Source: Bisporella sp. PMI_857 (taxonomy: Eukaryota > Ascomycota > Leotiomycetes > Helotiales > Helotiaceae). Taken from it: a stretch of 64,000 nucleotides of DNA. The translations under genes and the position numbers were made by a program. Positions 33,239 through 45,335 of this stretch are shown here, one piece after another. Under the pieces are notes generated by a model, which saw only the letters and a program-made list of their open reading frames with translations, made no database searches and had not been told where the DNA came from. The DNA is taken from NCBI GenBank assembly GCA_021307315.1, contig JAJSPD010000066.1, positions 1 to 64,000 of the forward strand, read 5' to 3'. Numbering within the stretch: position 1 is the first letter of the stretch; each line of letters starts with the position of its first letter.

Positions 33239-34715
33239 ATGGTAAACCTCGGCAAGCCGTCAAAGGACTGTCTTCCTTGCAGGAAGCGGAAACTCCGAGT
33301 ATTACCCCTTAACCATTAGTAGTTTATTGGCTAGGCAACTGATTTAATTGGTATAGTGCGACCTGCTACCTGAGGGCTGTGGACAATGCCAGAGAGCCAA
33401 ACTGAGGTGCCACGGATACCGGAATCCTCGCGACCTTCTCTTCCGCGATGAGACTCATTCCACCCAGCAGAAAGTGGTAGCGCGGCAGGGCTGGGCCTAT
33501 AGTGGTTCACCTACTACACTTGAGTTTGGCTGGGACGTCCGGGCTCGATATGCCTTCTTCTCTATATACGTCTCTAGCTTCTCGCGGAGCTGCGGTGAAC
33601 TGGCTTCTTTTTATAGAAGGGCTCCCTCTTTTGATTACTTATCTGCAAGTGTCGAGGCAAGTAGCCTGGCTTTCATGGGAATCCGGTTAAATAACCCTTG
33701 GCTGATGCGGCTGGCAAATGGGAGCTACGTGACTGCTATCCAGAGACTGAGCCAGGCTCTAAACGGGCTTAATATCTCGGAAACAGAGGAGGCTCTTCAA
33801 TCTGTTTTGCTCCTCGACATGTACGAGAAGATGGTTAATCGCAACCCCAGAGGCTCTGCCTCATGGATGAGCCACGTACATGGCGCAATGTCCATAGTCA
33901 ACATCCGCGGGAAGAAGATTCTTTCAAGCTTTACTGGTCGCCAGCTCGCTATCCGTCTTGCTACAGTTCTGACTGTCAGTTGCGCTGTAGCGGCTGTTAG
34001 GGTACCGGATACTCTCATGGCGTTGCGCCGCGACCTCGACCCCTTCGTAAATAACGTCAAATGGAGTTTCACGGGAATTCTGGCCCATCTTATAAATCTC
34101 CAAGCTGACCTCCAAAAAGAAAGTGGCGTCTGCCCGATCGACATTACTGAGAGAGCAAAGCGGCTGGAAGATCAGGTGAAAAACTTAGGAAGTACATTAC
34201 CGCTGACTTGGAAGCCCCAGCGGGTTTACTATGTAGGCGAAGATACACGTATCTTCGGCCACTATTATGAGATATACCCGGACCACTATATCACTCAAAT
34301 TTCCAACGGTATTCGCGCTATGCGTCTGATGCTTATTGATATTATCAGGAGGCATTCCCCAGACAATGTTTTCAATACCGATAGCAGCATATTTAGCGAT
34401 ATCCGCAATATTACGGAAGAAATCTGCGCTACAGTACCCCAATTTGTGTTGCCAGGGGCACATCCAGACAACACAGCGTCATTCTCGCCACTGCAATGCC
34501 TCCAATGTTACACTCTTCTTCCCCCACTCTACCTTGCCAGTCAAGTTTCGGCCGACTACCACATGCGAGACTGGATAGGATATTGCTTAAATTATATATC
34601 AGCCAATGGTCACATAAAGGCAGCAAAGGATATTGCGGACATGATAAAAACTAAGACAGATTTGAGCTACTGGACTGTTTACGCCACCATGGGCAGCTAT
34701 GCATTCACAGCATAG
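33239..34715 (+). CDS. Zn2Cys6 transcription factor, 472 aa
   Basis: Two exons, 33239-33298 and 33357-34715, with a 58-nt intron (GTATTA...GTATAG) that splits the zinc cluster. The cluster has perfect C-x2-C-x6-C-x6-C-x2-C-x6-C spacing at residues 11, 14, 21, 28, 31 and 38 (CLPCRKRKLR/CDLLPEGCGQC). The remaining ~430 residues show the helical regulatory domain of fungal regulators (ALQSVLLLDMYEKM, SWMSHVHGAMSIVNIRG, ITQISNGIRAMRLMLIDII). The frame is open to the stop. Such proteins bind CGG-type half-sites in the nucleus. Its target is unknown; the neighbours (an alcohol-dehydrogenase relic downstream) suggest a former small metabolic cluster, but that is weak inference. Confidence 0.88.
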
Positions 34716-35128
34716 AAGCAGAGAAAACAGAAGCTAGTGGCTTATGCTGGCAAGTACATTGATGTGTTTCTATCTTTGACTTGGCTATTAGAAATCAGCG
34801 TTCGTCTTCTCGCACTCTCAACTGTAGGAATGCTCCCATTAAGCTCCCTATAATACAATACGGGGAAAGCCACTGCGATTTAGTGAATGACACCCCTGGA
34901 TGTAACTCTGAATCTCTCGAAATTAAAATTAACTGGTATCGTCATATCTGTTTTCATTTATGAAGACCCACACTTGGAATTTAAAGGCCTATACTATAAG
35001 TCAACCGCTCTTAATTCACACGTCTTTAATATATATTCCGAGCCTGTTGGCATTAATAAGAAAGTCTCGTACGAATCCAAATGAGACTCTGTTACAACCT
35101 AAGATTGTTTCGTCGCTCCACTGGGCCT
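34716..35128. other. Intergenic
   Basis: About 410 bp without coding evidence. Confidence 0.35.
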
Positions 35129-35680
35129 TTTAAAGCGGCCGTGATTGCGGACAAATACCAACCACTCATCCGCAAGAACATTGTATTGACCGAGCCTAGC
35201 AGAGGAGAAGCTCTTGGTATAGTCCTCGCTTGTGGCGTATGCCACAGTGGTGCGTTGGTGTGTGATGGCTATCTCCCCCAGCACCAAATTACCGGCTATG
35301 AGCTTGTGGGCCACGACATGGTCGTTGGTGAGGGCGCGCATCAAGAGTGGCGAGAGTGTGAATGGACCATGACACGGAGGTACGGAACATTCCTGGACTT
35401 GTATTGTGCTTGACTAACTCATTTGACCTATCCCCATTAGGCCATGATGCACGGCGCCGCACATTTCGGCGGGGCCAATTCGAATGTGTTTATGAGAAGA
35501 TCAGCGGAGTGTTACCCGAGACAGCAGCCATGCTGAGTACGCGGTGCTGCGCGAAGAGGGTTGTTCGCATCCTGGCAAGCCTCGATCCTGCCAAGACGGC
35601 ACCGCTTCTTTGTGCGGGTGTGACCGCCTTTAATGGCATGCGTAAACTTAAGCAAATTCCCTCGCCAGAATTATTTGTCC
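35129..35680 (+). pseudogene. Zinc-type alcohol dehydrogenase (MDR) relic
   Basis: The left part reads FKAAVIADKYQPL, LACGVCHSGALVCDGYLPQ and GYELVGHDMVVGEG, which is the catalytic-zinc region of medium-chain alcohol dehydrogenases. CHSD is changed to CHSG and the GHE motif to GYE. After a break the right part reads DPAKTAPLLCAGVTAFNGM, the linker before the NAD domain. The nucleotide-binding GLGGLG region and the C-terminal third are absent, and the segments lie in different frames. This is a truncated, decayed copy. Confidence 0.8.
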
Positions 35681-37220
35681 CCTTTAAGCACTACTCGAAA
35701 ATCCTCTCTAGCGTTTATAAGTCCTGAAACGTGTCGTTGCCTACAACACAAGCCAAGACAACCAGGGAAGAAATGAATAAATTAATCCGTCACAGGCACG
35801 TAGGAGCGGGTAGTCTAGTAGCTGTTTAATCTCGGCTACCTGGCGGTGCATTTTTTGGGCGATTGGCAAGAAGACTGTGGCGCTATCGAACAGCACAACA
35901 AACATGAAGTTCGACACCATCACCATGATCAACGGCGGCTTGTCCGTCCACGGCTGGGCGTCAGGGCATGCGCTCGACTCAGAGGAGGCCATTTCCTTCT
36001 CGCACAATCATTGGATTAAATGCATGGTCGAGAATTCTTGCTAAACGATGCAAATAAGGCATTTGAACCTATGATGTCTAGCAAGGCGCGATTCAGGGCG
36101 GTCCTATTTCCCGAGTAAACGGCCACATATGGAGCGTGAGAGCGAGCCTGATCGAGTTCTAAAATTAACAAATTTCGTAGAATGAAGACGAAAATCACAC
36201 TTTTCTCAACCGTGACAGTCTCCTTAGCCATATTGGACATAAAATTGATCATCATCACTACCTCAAACACATGCATTGCTAGCCTAGAAAATCAGATTAT
36301 CAAAGTAGCCAGCCATCCTAGAGCGAGTACCGGCACCTGATGTGGGAGAACATCTGCGCTACGTAACAGACGAGCGTTGAGAGAAGGCTATAACAGAATG
36401 GTCCAGATTGCCATCTCACAGAACGCCACAGCTTTGCTCGCATACGCATGCCATCCCTTCACTGTTTTCAGCATGACGGTGTACAGCAATGTTCCACCCC
36501 TAATTCTAAGGTGGGGTAACAAAGAATTAAAGTTGGTCCTCCGGAACGCTAGCCTGATTAGGATAGGCCTGGCTTGTTTCGGCGGGCTAACCCTCCGGGG
36601 CACCAGTTTGATTACAATTAGCTTATGGGGTTAGAATACAGATTTGTGCGAGAATTAAACACATTGGGGATGCTACTTTTAGACAAAAAATCTATGTTGC
36701 CTTTCACAGTTCAAAAAAAATTGCTATGATGGATGGTCTAATGTATGAATTTTACATCCTATTGTAATGAGAGACCCGTTATCGCGCTAACCTTTCACAA
36801 GGCGGACTATCTGAGAAGCAGCCTGCTGAAAATAGAACGGCTTAGGATAACGTTAATAGATATGAGACCTTAGTAGACTTTTTGTCCGGACATTTCCCTT
36901 AGAGCACGCTGGGGTGGTTTTAACGGCATAGTGGAATGCTGTAAAGTAGTATTCGGCCGCTGCAAGCTTCTCGACCACCCCAACGCTCCCCAAGTAGTAT
37001 ACTAAAAGCATAAGAGAACGATGCCCCTATTCCTAACGGTACTGAACTAGCCCTTGCGAAAGAAGCCATAATTTGATAATTTGTATAGAGAATTACCTGG
37101 CATAGGGCTCTATTAATAAATATACGAGAAAGACGCGTAATATGAGGAGGAATGTCTTAAAAAAGCACTAGCTAAACTCAAGAATACAAAGACGTGCTCC
37201 TGTGACTTCCTTCTACAACC
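35681..37220. other. Intergenic, 1.5 kb
   Basis: Minus-strand frames 35741-36007 and 36016-36276 are hydrophobic in parts but unrecognised. The 36535-36620 segment shares a ~30-bp motif with 32853-32895. No gene is supported. Confidence 0.3.
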
Positions 37221-38159
37221 CTACTCAAACTTCAAATTCCCTCTCTTGGAAAACTCTTCTAGCGAAGTCAAATGGCCCTTAGCCAGCTTGACGTCCCGAT
37301 CGATATCCTCCTTCATCGCCTCCCCGTAGTATCCATAGTCCCTGTAAGACTTGTACATTGCCTGTAAATCGTCCTTCATTCCCTCTGGCATCCACTCCCT
37401 GAACACTTTGTCAGGTACTTGCTGGTATTTGATAGTTTTGCCAGTAGCCTTCGAAATGATTTGAGCAATCTCGTCCCAAGCATATAAGCCCTGCGCTGCA
37501 GCCAATACCTTGCCCTGATACTTATCGGGCTCTTCAAGGATAGTGGCAACCCATTTTCCTACATCGGTAACATCGACGAGTGGCAGCAGTGTATCATTCT
37601 TGCACAAAGTTGCGAAGACGTACGTGCCATCATTGGCGGGGGATGGCGTCGCTGGCATTAACTCCGTTGTGAAGTTCTGCATGAAATATCCCGGAGCGAA
37701 AAATGCGGATTTGATAGGGAGGCTGCGAATAAACTCGGCGATTTCGGCCTTTGTATCGAAATGCTCAACTTTCAAATTCCCATTCGAAATCACTTCAACG
37801 TGCGGAAGAGTACTCCAGATCAAATATTTTGCGTCAGCCGCGATCAACTCGCTACAAAGCGCCTTTGCCTGCGCCGTCTCAATAGCACGAGTATTGCCAC
37901 TTAGCTGGGTAGTTGTTACGGCAAAGACAGTATGTGCACCTGCGACAGCCGCTTTCAGGGACGAAGGGTTGTTCAAATCAGCTTCAACAATTTCGGCACC
38001 TTTGGACTTCAAGATTTGGGCTTGTAGATTTGAGGCTGAGCGAGTGATGGCTCGGACAGAGTATTTACTGGAGAGCTTAGGATCATCGAGAACATAGTTG
38101 GCGATTGAGCCACCTTGGTTCCCGGTTGCACCAAAAACAACTAGGAGATTTTTTGACAT
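37221..38159 (-). CDS. NmrA-like family protein, 312 aa
   Basis: An intronless Rossmann-fold protein of the atypical short-chain dehydrogenase class. The dinucleotide-binding motif GATGNQGG lies at residues 10-17 and is followed by a beta-alpha pattern (AEIVEADLNNPSSLKAAVAGAHTVF). The family's YLIWSTLPH and FFAPGYFMQNF segments are present, and the catalytic YxxxK of true SDRs is lacking. The length fits NmrA/HSCARG-type proteins, which sense NADP(H) rather than catalyse. In fungi NmrA proteins include the nitrogen-metabolite regulator, but this general family member cannot be tied to that role. It is divergent from the enoyl-reductase gene, with 699 bp between starts. Confidence 0.9.
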   Translation of the reverse strand: MSKNLLVVFGATGNQGGSIANYVLDDPKLSSKYSVRAITRSASNLQAQILKSKGAEIVEADLNNPSSLKAAVAGAHTVFAVTTTQLSGNTRAIETAQAKALCSELIAADAKYLIWSTLPHVEVISNGNLKVEHFDTKAEIAEFIRSLPIKSAFFAPGYFMQNFTTELMPATPSPANDGTYVFATLCKNDTLLPLVDVTDVGKWVATILEEPDKYQGKVLAAAQGLYAWDEIAQIISKATGKTIKYQQVPDKVFREWMPEGMKDDLQAMYKSYRDYGYYGEAMKEDIDRDVKLAKGHLTSLEEFSKRGNLKFE

Positions 38160-38858
38160 TGTGCTGACGGTCCGCTTGGTTATCTTGAAGGGAGGTAGCG
38201 GGAGAATACGATTCCCGTAAAGTGAGTAGCAGAATAGCTGATTGGATTTGATTACTGGTCATGTACACGAGCACTTACCTCTGCTTTAAGTACTAAAGCC
38301 AAGACTGAGCTCGACTACCTAGAGCGTGGATTTGCAATCCTACTATCCAATCGGCTATAGCGGGGTTAAACCATGAACATGCATTCGGAGAATGAACGTA
38401 TTATTGATGCCTGATACGACACTTTATTTTAAACTCTATTTATATCAAACTTTGAAGACTGACACCTGTACATCTCTCGCTTAGACATCGATTCGGGATT
38501 TACAGTCAAGGGTACAGGGGACCGCGTCCGGATTACTGCTAAGAGACGCCCGATAACTAAATTTCGTGTTGTAAGCTAAAAAAAAAACTAATCCGTCCTT
38601 AAGCTTTCTTGGCTGACAGACGTGCGTTGACACTGCATGGAGTACCCAACTCTCTTGCATACTGCAGCATGCAGTACCATGTTGACTACAAATAAACCCG
38701 ATACCGCCGGTCACACAGGCATTAGTGTAGATAGAACCAATTATATATATCATTGTATTCACGCCACAAGTTTAGCCCGTCTCGCTTTCGTTCACTCACG
38801 CTCACGAACATAGAGTCAATTAATCTTTGTCTACAGAGAGGTAGTAGCGGCAACCATC
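38160..38858. promoter_or_regulatory. Divergent promoter region, NmrA-like / enoyl reductase
   Basis: Both genes start outward from this 699-bp stretch, so they may share control elements. I could not pick out a specific binding site. Confidence 0.45.
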
Positions 38859-40197
38859 ATGAGCATCATGACGGCCTTAATACTGACCACAAAGGACCGG
38901 TCCATCAGTGTTCGAGACATTCCTGTTCCAATACCTGATCCGAAGCAGATTCTCGTTCATGTTCAGGCTGTTGCCCTGAATCACGTAGATTTGGTTTACA
39001 CCGCCAACCCCGTCGCGGCCCAGGACCGTCGCGTTGTAGGGAGCGACTTTGCTGGAACGGTGGCCCAGGTCGGCGCGGATCTAGTTGGACTTGCTGATCC
39101 GAGAGCCAAAATCGGGGCACGAGTCGCTGGGTTCGTGCAAGGTGGTAAGTAGAAAGAGATTATATGAGTCGAACAAAAAGTACTTCTTCGTTTCTCGATA
39201 GACCTTTAGCTAATTCGGAACCTTATGTAGCTTGCTCTATTAATGACCGTCCTGGCGCATTCGCCGAGTATGTTGTAGTCGACTTTGATTTAACATGGAA
39301 TGTCCCCGGCAGCATTTCCTTCGAAAGTGCCGCCACAATAAGCATGTGCGGTCTCACCGCCGCACAAGGCGTTTTTGAACGATTGCAGCTGCCATGTCCC
39401 TTCCACCAGACGGGAAATTTTGACTGGCTGAATCTTGCGAAAGGTGAGACTGTAAACTTCTTTATATACGGCGCCACATCGTCCCTTGGGCTTTTCGCTG
39501 CCCAGCTGGTCAGACTGGCTGAGCAGACTTCTGGCATAAAAATTCGCCTGATTGGAGCAGCCAGTGCATCGAAACATGCCATGTTACGGGAGACACCGTA
39601 CAGATACGATCTATTGGTGGACTATCGAGATACAGACTGGCCTAGGAAAGTCCGAGAGGCGGCTGGAGCGAGAGGCGGGGTTCAGTATGCCCTCGATGCA
39701 TTTTCCCAGGGACCGTCAGTTGAACTTACCGAGAGCACATTTGGACCACAAGGCAGGTATGCTGTGTTCCGAAACCCGGCTGTTGGGAATTTTGATATAT
39801 CCAAACTGAAGATCAAACCAACCATTGGTGCAGTGTGGGAAGGCCTTGGGGTCGAAATAGGGTATCAAGGTAAGTCTGTGTCTTTCGCAAAGTTGTAAGG
39901 CCCACAATTATTAATAACCTTGATATAGGCGTTACTCTGCCGGCCAATCCTAAAGCACACATGTTCGCAAAAAGATTCTTTGAATATCTCGGTTCGGACG
40001 CCGCGTCAGGACAGGCCAAGCTGGTACCTAATCCAGTTCGCTATATGCCTGGTGGTCTTGAGAAGATTGCGTCGGAGGGATTTGCACTCCTTGGTTCAAA
40101 AATGAGTGTAGGCAAGTTTTCAGAAAGCCAAGAGAGAGATTATTTGCGACCGATCAGCGGAGAGAAAATTGTTTATTATGTTGTTAGTGGAAACTGA
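38859..40197 (+). CDS. Zinc-free MDR enoyl reductase / quinone oxidoreductase-like, 397 aa
   Basis: Three exons: 38859-39144, 39231-39869 and 39929-40197. Introns of 86 and 59 nt both have GTAAGT donors, and all phases close. The N-terminal GroES-like fold has VQAVALNHVDLVY and RRVVGSDFAGTVAQVG but lacks the zinc-binding residues of alcohol dehydrogenases. The NADP-binding domain has FFIYGATSSLGLFAAQLVRLA, then VDYRDTDWPRKVREAAG. The C-terminus has GGLEKIASEGFALLGSKMSVGK. This is the layout of fungal trans-acting enoyl reductases (TOXD/LovC-like) and related oxidoreductases. No polyketide synthase is in the window, so the substrate cannot be stated. Confidence 0.88.
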
Positions 40198-41455
40198 AAA
40201 TCTCGTAGTGGGAAGAGGAGTTAAATTTAGCGTTCATTTGAAGTTTGGCCGAATAATTTGTATGGGAACCAAAAGTCGGGACCGACAACAGGTGCAAGGT
40301 TATATTAGCTTTTTAGACTTAGCCTTGAAAAGAAACCCGATTGGACGGATCTATCCAAGGACGGATCACGTGTTGCTGTGTCATAACACCTTCTGTCAGG
40401 AATCGGCTTACGTAAGTAGGCCAAGGAGCTAGAAACATCTTCCCCTCATTTACAGCTCAGAACTGTAGATATCATCATTAATGAATAACGCTCATACAAG
40501 CTTGTATCTCCATCACCGTGATACCCTTACAGATCCTCTAATTGATTCCTCTTGCCTGATAAACCCCATTTCTGACACCTTCATTAGTACTCTATAATTG
40601 TTGGTAGCTATTTGTATGTAGTTATGATCATGTGACCAGCGCCTGAAACGGTAGGACCTCGATCCTACTCAACTTCGTAGAATGAGAGCTTAGAACAATC
40701 AAGAATCGTCGAACCAACAATGAAGACTTATCCACCAACCTCAACGAGCATTACGCATGAAACACATGCGTACGTGCCCTCAGGTTAAAGTATATGTAAC
40801 TACTACAACCCGGGTATTCCAACACCGACCAATAATTGAAAAAGCTCCTTTTCAAACATATTGCTCAGCTTTAGTATTCGTACCAGAGATGAAAATAGTC
40901 TGAAAAAAGCTAACACTAAATTATATAGTTTAATTCATGACTAGCGCAGGCGCGCTATTACCTACAGCTATTATTTTACGGAAGGTGCCGAGGGGGATCG
41001 GACGACAGCCCGTGGATTTGAAGACGTGAGTAGATTGCATGGCATTCTTAGACAAGAGGGTACTTGAGAGGTTTCGTCTCAACCCTCTCATTGTTAGCTT
41101 ACACGTATCTTAATATATCAAGATGGAGGGAAGGTTTTAAAGAAATAAAGGAAGGGAGGAGGAAGAAGCTAGATAGCATGAGAAATATTACTAATTAGTG
41201 AGGAGGCGTCCTAAAAGTTTCCAGAGAGGTAGGTAGGCGTGGGGTTAGGTTTCCATATATATACGAGTTTACTTCGACCGATTTATAAAAGGGGTCACTG
41301 TCCTCATTTGATGCTCTGACTATCTTATTATTGTAGCAAGATACTATTTTAGCTAAGGTTCTATACTAGGCGACACGAATTACCTTTTTACCAGGATCTG
41401 ATTTACCCAAGGAATTCCCACCTAAGGACTTTCCACATATCTGAGAGTTTCCCTG
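40198..41455. other. Intergenic, 1.3 kb
   Basis: No coding evidence; 3' regions of the two flanking convergent genes. Confidence 0.4.
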
Positions 41456-42283
41456 TTATGTTGAAACCATTTCCAATTCAGATCTGGATTGGCAGTTATC
41501 AATAACAACGTCCGGAGTGCCCATCTTTGTCATTATCAAGTCCAAATTCAGAAGGTCGTTAGTTTCTGCCCTCTCCGCCGCGGCGTCCCAATCATCTTCA
41601 ATCCCAGTCTCGATGTGCCGCACGATCAACCGACGTTTAGCCGTCTCCCTCGAAACCTTTATAAACCACCTAATAGGTGTAGTCAGCATATGTACTCTCA
41701 TCTTTAGACCCTGCAAAACCCACGTCTCATCTACCATTCTTTGTACTTGGCTCCAGGGAGACTCGTTCAAAAGAAGGTAATTGCCTTCAAGAAGAATAAC
41801 TCGTTGTGATGAAGGGATGTATAGGTCCTGCTCGACTGGGTCCTTCTTTGCGTGATCGAACGTAGGTGCCCAGGCGCCTTGAACTGGTTTGTCGATGTCC
41901 GTCACTGGGTTATTCTTGAGCTCTTTCACAAGATCTACAAATGATTCGGCATCGATTGTAAATGGTGCACCGCGCCTGCGAAATGGACATTCGGGACTCT
42001 GTAGAGTGGAAAGTCTTGCTTTGTTGTAGTGGAAGCCATCCTAGAGACATTTAGTTGGTAGCGTTCACAGATACTGACGCGGGCAGTACATTACCATCGG
42101 AATGATTTGCAACTGTTCATGATTCCGCCCATTGAACAACTTCATTACTCCCTTCGCTATGGTGGATTTCCCTGAGCCTGGTGGGCCAGCCATTGCCACG
42201 ATTATACGCCGCGTCAAACGGGATGAGTTGCGATGGAGCAGAGTCTCGAGCCGATTGCATAATATCTGCTCTGGGGTTTCCAT
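41456..42283 (-). CDS. P-loop kinase of the uridine kinase / phosphoribulokinase type, 257 aa
   Basis: Two exons, 42283-42095 and 42040-41456, with a 54-nt intron (GTAATG...TCTAG), in phase. The Walker A motif is AGPPGSGKST (residues 32-41). Across the junction the sequence reads IIPM-DGFHYNKARL, then RRRGAPFTIDAESFVDLV, the substrate-binding region of this class. Later come RVILLEGNYLLLN (Walker B-like) and SRETAKRRLIVRHIETG. The order resembles yeast YFH7 and related nucleoside/pantothenate-type kinases. The exact substrate cannot be given. An upstream in-frame ATG at 42337 would add 18 residues. It diverges from the sugar transporter. Confidence 0.85.
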
Positions 42284-43048
42284 TTTTTTAGTGGCTGTGA
42301 TTTGCTGTAGACGGATTTTATTCAGGAGGCAATGCAAAGTTTGAGCGGACGGTATGGACCGCGAAGGAGAATTATCAAAAGCTCAAATGCTGGAAAGAGA
42401 GATGTCTATCAAAATCAATTCAACGCGTGGCCGTCTCTGTTGGGGAGACCCCATCAACCTCGTTCCGGTAAACAGTCACCCATCAATCAGAGGTTCCATT
42501 TCGTCTCCCTTCCTCTGCCCCAGTGTCGTGGAGGCTCGCGCACTCCGCTAGGAGTGGGACTCTGTTTGCAAAGACATTTTCCCTTCAGTGCCTCACAGAA
42601 ATGTTAGTGCTTCGCCCGGCAGTTGTGATTGGCGGATGGATGTCGTCCGGCGCCACTTCGGTGAGAACGAGACTAAAGAAAAACAAGGATCTTCACTTGT
42701 GGACGACAGTCGTCCGACCTCCACTACAAACTTTTGCGCAAAGATATTCTCTACTTATTCACAAGCTCCTCGCTGTCATCCGCCAATAAAAATCTTGGAT
42801 TCAACTGGAAAATCTTTGCAATGAATCGAGAAATGCCCACCCCACGTTTTGAAGGCACAACCGAGAGTGGGATGCGGGGAGATGGGTGAGAAGCGTCCAG
42901 GGGTTTCATCTTATCCATTAGCAGGTGTATAAGAACCTCGAACCTTTATCTTCAACTTCCTCTCATTTCTCACCGGTTTCTTTCCTACCACAGACGGTGA
43001 TCATCAAGTATATTCTTACGCCAGCCATCAGCTAGCGGTGACATAGCC
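42284..43048. promoter_or_regulatory. Divergent promoter region, P-loop kinase / sugar transporter
   Basis: 765 bp between two outward-facing starts. A TATAAG box lies near 42928 on the transporter side, about 120 bp before its ATG. Confidence 0.45.
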
Positions 43049-45335
43049 ATGGCGGCAAGCATTAACCCGCGCTCCAAAAGCCAAAACGGCCTTTCTCTGC
43101 TATTTCAAAACCCATATCTATTTGGAGTGGCCCTGGTATGTCCTTTTCTCTCCTCACCACGCGTACTCGACAAGCGAATTCTAATTTTTTTTTCGGGTAG
43201 TTCTCATCCCTGGGTGGATTCCTCTTTGGTTATGACCAAGGTGTCGTCTCTGGAGTTCTGACCATGGAGTCTTTTGGGGCTGCATTCCCAAAAGTTTTCA
43301 CGGACCCTGGCTTCAAGGGCTGGTTTGTAGCAACTATCTTGTTAAGTAAGTCTTTGCCACGTTTGTCCAGAGTATGCTCAGACGTTGAAGCTGACAACAA
43401 TAGCTGCATGGTTCGGATCGCTCGCAAACGGTCCTATTGCCGACAGGTTCGGGAGAAAAATGGATATGATACTTTCCGTTGTTATCTTCACTGTTGGTTC
43501 GGCTATCCAAGCAGGAGCTATAAATGATGCAATGCTCTTTATTGGTAAGCTTCCGCAACTTTCCTTAAGATGATACTTCTCTTGCTAACCCCACGTAGGC
43601 AGAGCTGTTGCAGGTTTAGCAGTAGGAATGCTTACCATGGTCATTCCACTCTACATTTCAGAAGTCTCCCTACCAGATATCCGCGGCGGCTTGGTCGTTC
43701 TCCAACAATGTAAGCCATAATATTCCTCTTTCTCTGAAAGAATTCATGGAAGGCCCGTCTCTCGATAGTTTGCTGATTAGAAGCTTCTAGTGTCCATCAC
43801 GATTGGTATTCTAGCTAGTTTCTGGATTGACTATGGCACACATTATATCGGCGGAATTCGTTGTGCACCTGATATCCCGTATACTGGTGGCACTTTGGAC
43901 AATCCAACTTTCAATCCATATACCGACGTTGACGCCAATGGATGCACAGGTCAATCCGACGCCGCTTGGAGAATTCCACTTGCTATTCAAATTCTCCCAG
44001 CGCTCATCCTTGGTATTGGAATGATATTTTACCCTGACTCGCCAAGATGGCTTCTTGTGCAAGAGAGAGATGAAGAAGCATTCCACACGTTATCTAAACT
44101 TAGGCGGCTTGCACCAGAGCATCCAGACATTGTAGCTGAGGTACTTGATATAAAGGCTGCCATCATGCTAGAGAACTCCTATGTCAAAGAGCATTATGCT
44201 GGTATTACAGGCTTTAGACTCCATGCTGTCCAGGTAAATGGGCCCCGTCATCGCAAGAAGTGTATGCTAATATTCTCGGAGTACTTATCGCTACTAACCA
44301 ACAGATCCAGATTCATAAGGCTTGCTGTGGGGTGTTGTGTCATGTTCTTCCAACAATTCATGGGCTGCAATGGTAAGTAAAATGACTTTTATTGGAGTAA
44401 TCCAAGGAAACTGACTCTATACAGCTATGATATATTACGCTCCTACCATGTTTGCATCTCGGGCTCAGTGGAAATACTGTAAGCACTGATACAATCATAA
44501 TAGATCTAAACTGACATTTCTGCCCTGCAGACGTCTCTGCTCGCAACAGGCGTTTATGGAATCGTCAACTGCCTTAGCACAATTCCTGCAGTACTCCTCA
44601 TCGACAGACTAGGACGAAGACCTTTACTCATGTGTGGCGCTCTTGGTACCTGTATCTCGCTCGTCATCGTTGGAGCGATTATTGGGTCATACGGAGATAC
44701 CCTTCGTGATAACAAAGTTGCTGGCTGGGTTGGCATTGCATTCATTTACATATACGATGTGAATTTTTCTTATTCATTTGGTAAGCAGCGATATGACTCT
44801 TTCTCTAGAACGCTTTGATAGCTAATTTGATTCGTTTCAAAGCTCCTATCGGATGGGTTCTGCCATCAGAGATCTTCACAATTGCCATTCGCTCAAAGGC
44901 GATTTCCATCACCACCTCAACAACCTGGATGTGCAACTTGTAAGTCTAGATCTCATTATTAACACCCATGCTACAACCTACTAACACAATAAGCATTATT
45001 GGGTTGGTCACACCAGACATGTTAGAGACGATCACATGGGGGACCTATATCTTCTTTGCAGCATTCTGTCTACTCGCCCTGGGTTTTACCTATTTTTTTG
45101 TCCCCGAAACCTGTGGAAAGGAAAGTACTTTGCTTGCTTTGTATTGTTTGTGCGTTACTTATATCATTCGCAGACTCTTGAAGACATGGATCTTGTGTTC
45201 GGCGATACGGCAGCGCATGAGGAAAAGCAGCGCCTTCGACAGATCGAAGCGCAGCTCCGGGGTGTTCAAATTGACGGAACTGACGTGGAGAAAGGTCCCG
45301 ATGCAGCAGTGTTTAATCATGAGGAACATGCTTGA
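43049..45335 (+). pseudogene. MFS sugar transporter, ten exons, with two lesions
   Basis: Exons: 43049-43135, 43201-43345, 43404-43544, 43599-43709, 43791-44372, 44425-44478, 44531-44780, 44843-44939, 44994-45120 and 45174-45335. Sugar-porter signatures are present: FLFGYDQGVVSGVL, ADRFGRKM, GRAVAGLAVGML, DSPRWLL, FFQQFMGCNA, DRLGRRPLL and FVPETCGKTLEDMDLVF. Two defects stand out. Exon 6 has the wrong length, so YYAPTMFA and GLSGNT are in different frames (1 nt too many or 2 too few). The donor after exon 9 reads GAAAGT instead of GTAAGT. Everything else is conserved with clean splice sites, so inactivation is recent or partly a sequence error. The C-terminal tail is charged and cytosolic. 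It is convergent with the Gal4-type regulator. Confidence 0.85.

Noticed and set aside
35741..36276. Two hydrophobic minus-strand frames as a membrane-protein gene
   Set aside because: No recognised family, no splice signals joining them and no start context.
37543..38097. 184-codon plus-strand frame
   Set aside because: Antisense shadow of the NmrA-like gene.
38290..38360. tRNA-like stretch with GGATTTGCAATCC core
   Set aside because: An anticodon-like stem can be drawn, but acceptor ends do not pair and there is no GGTTCRA T-loop on either strand.
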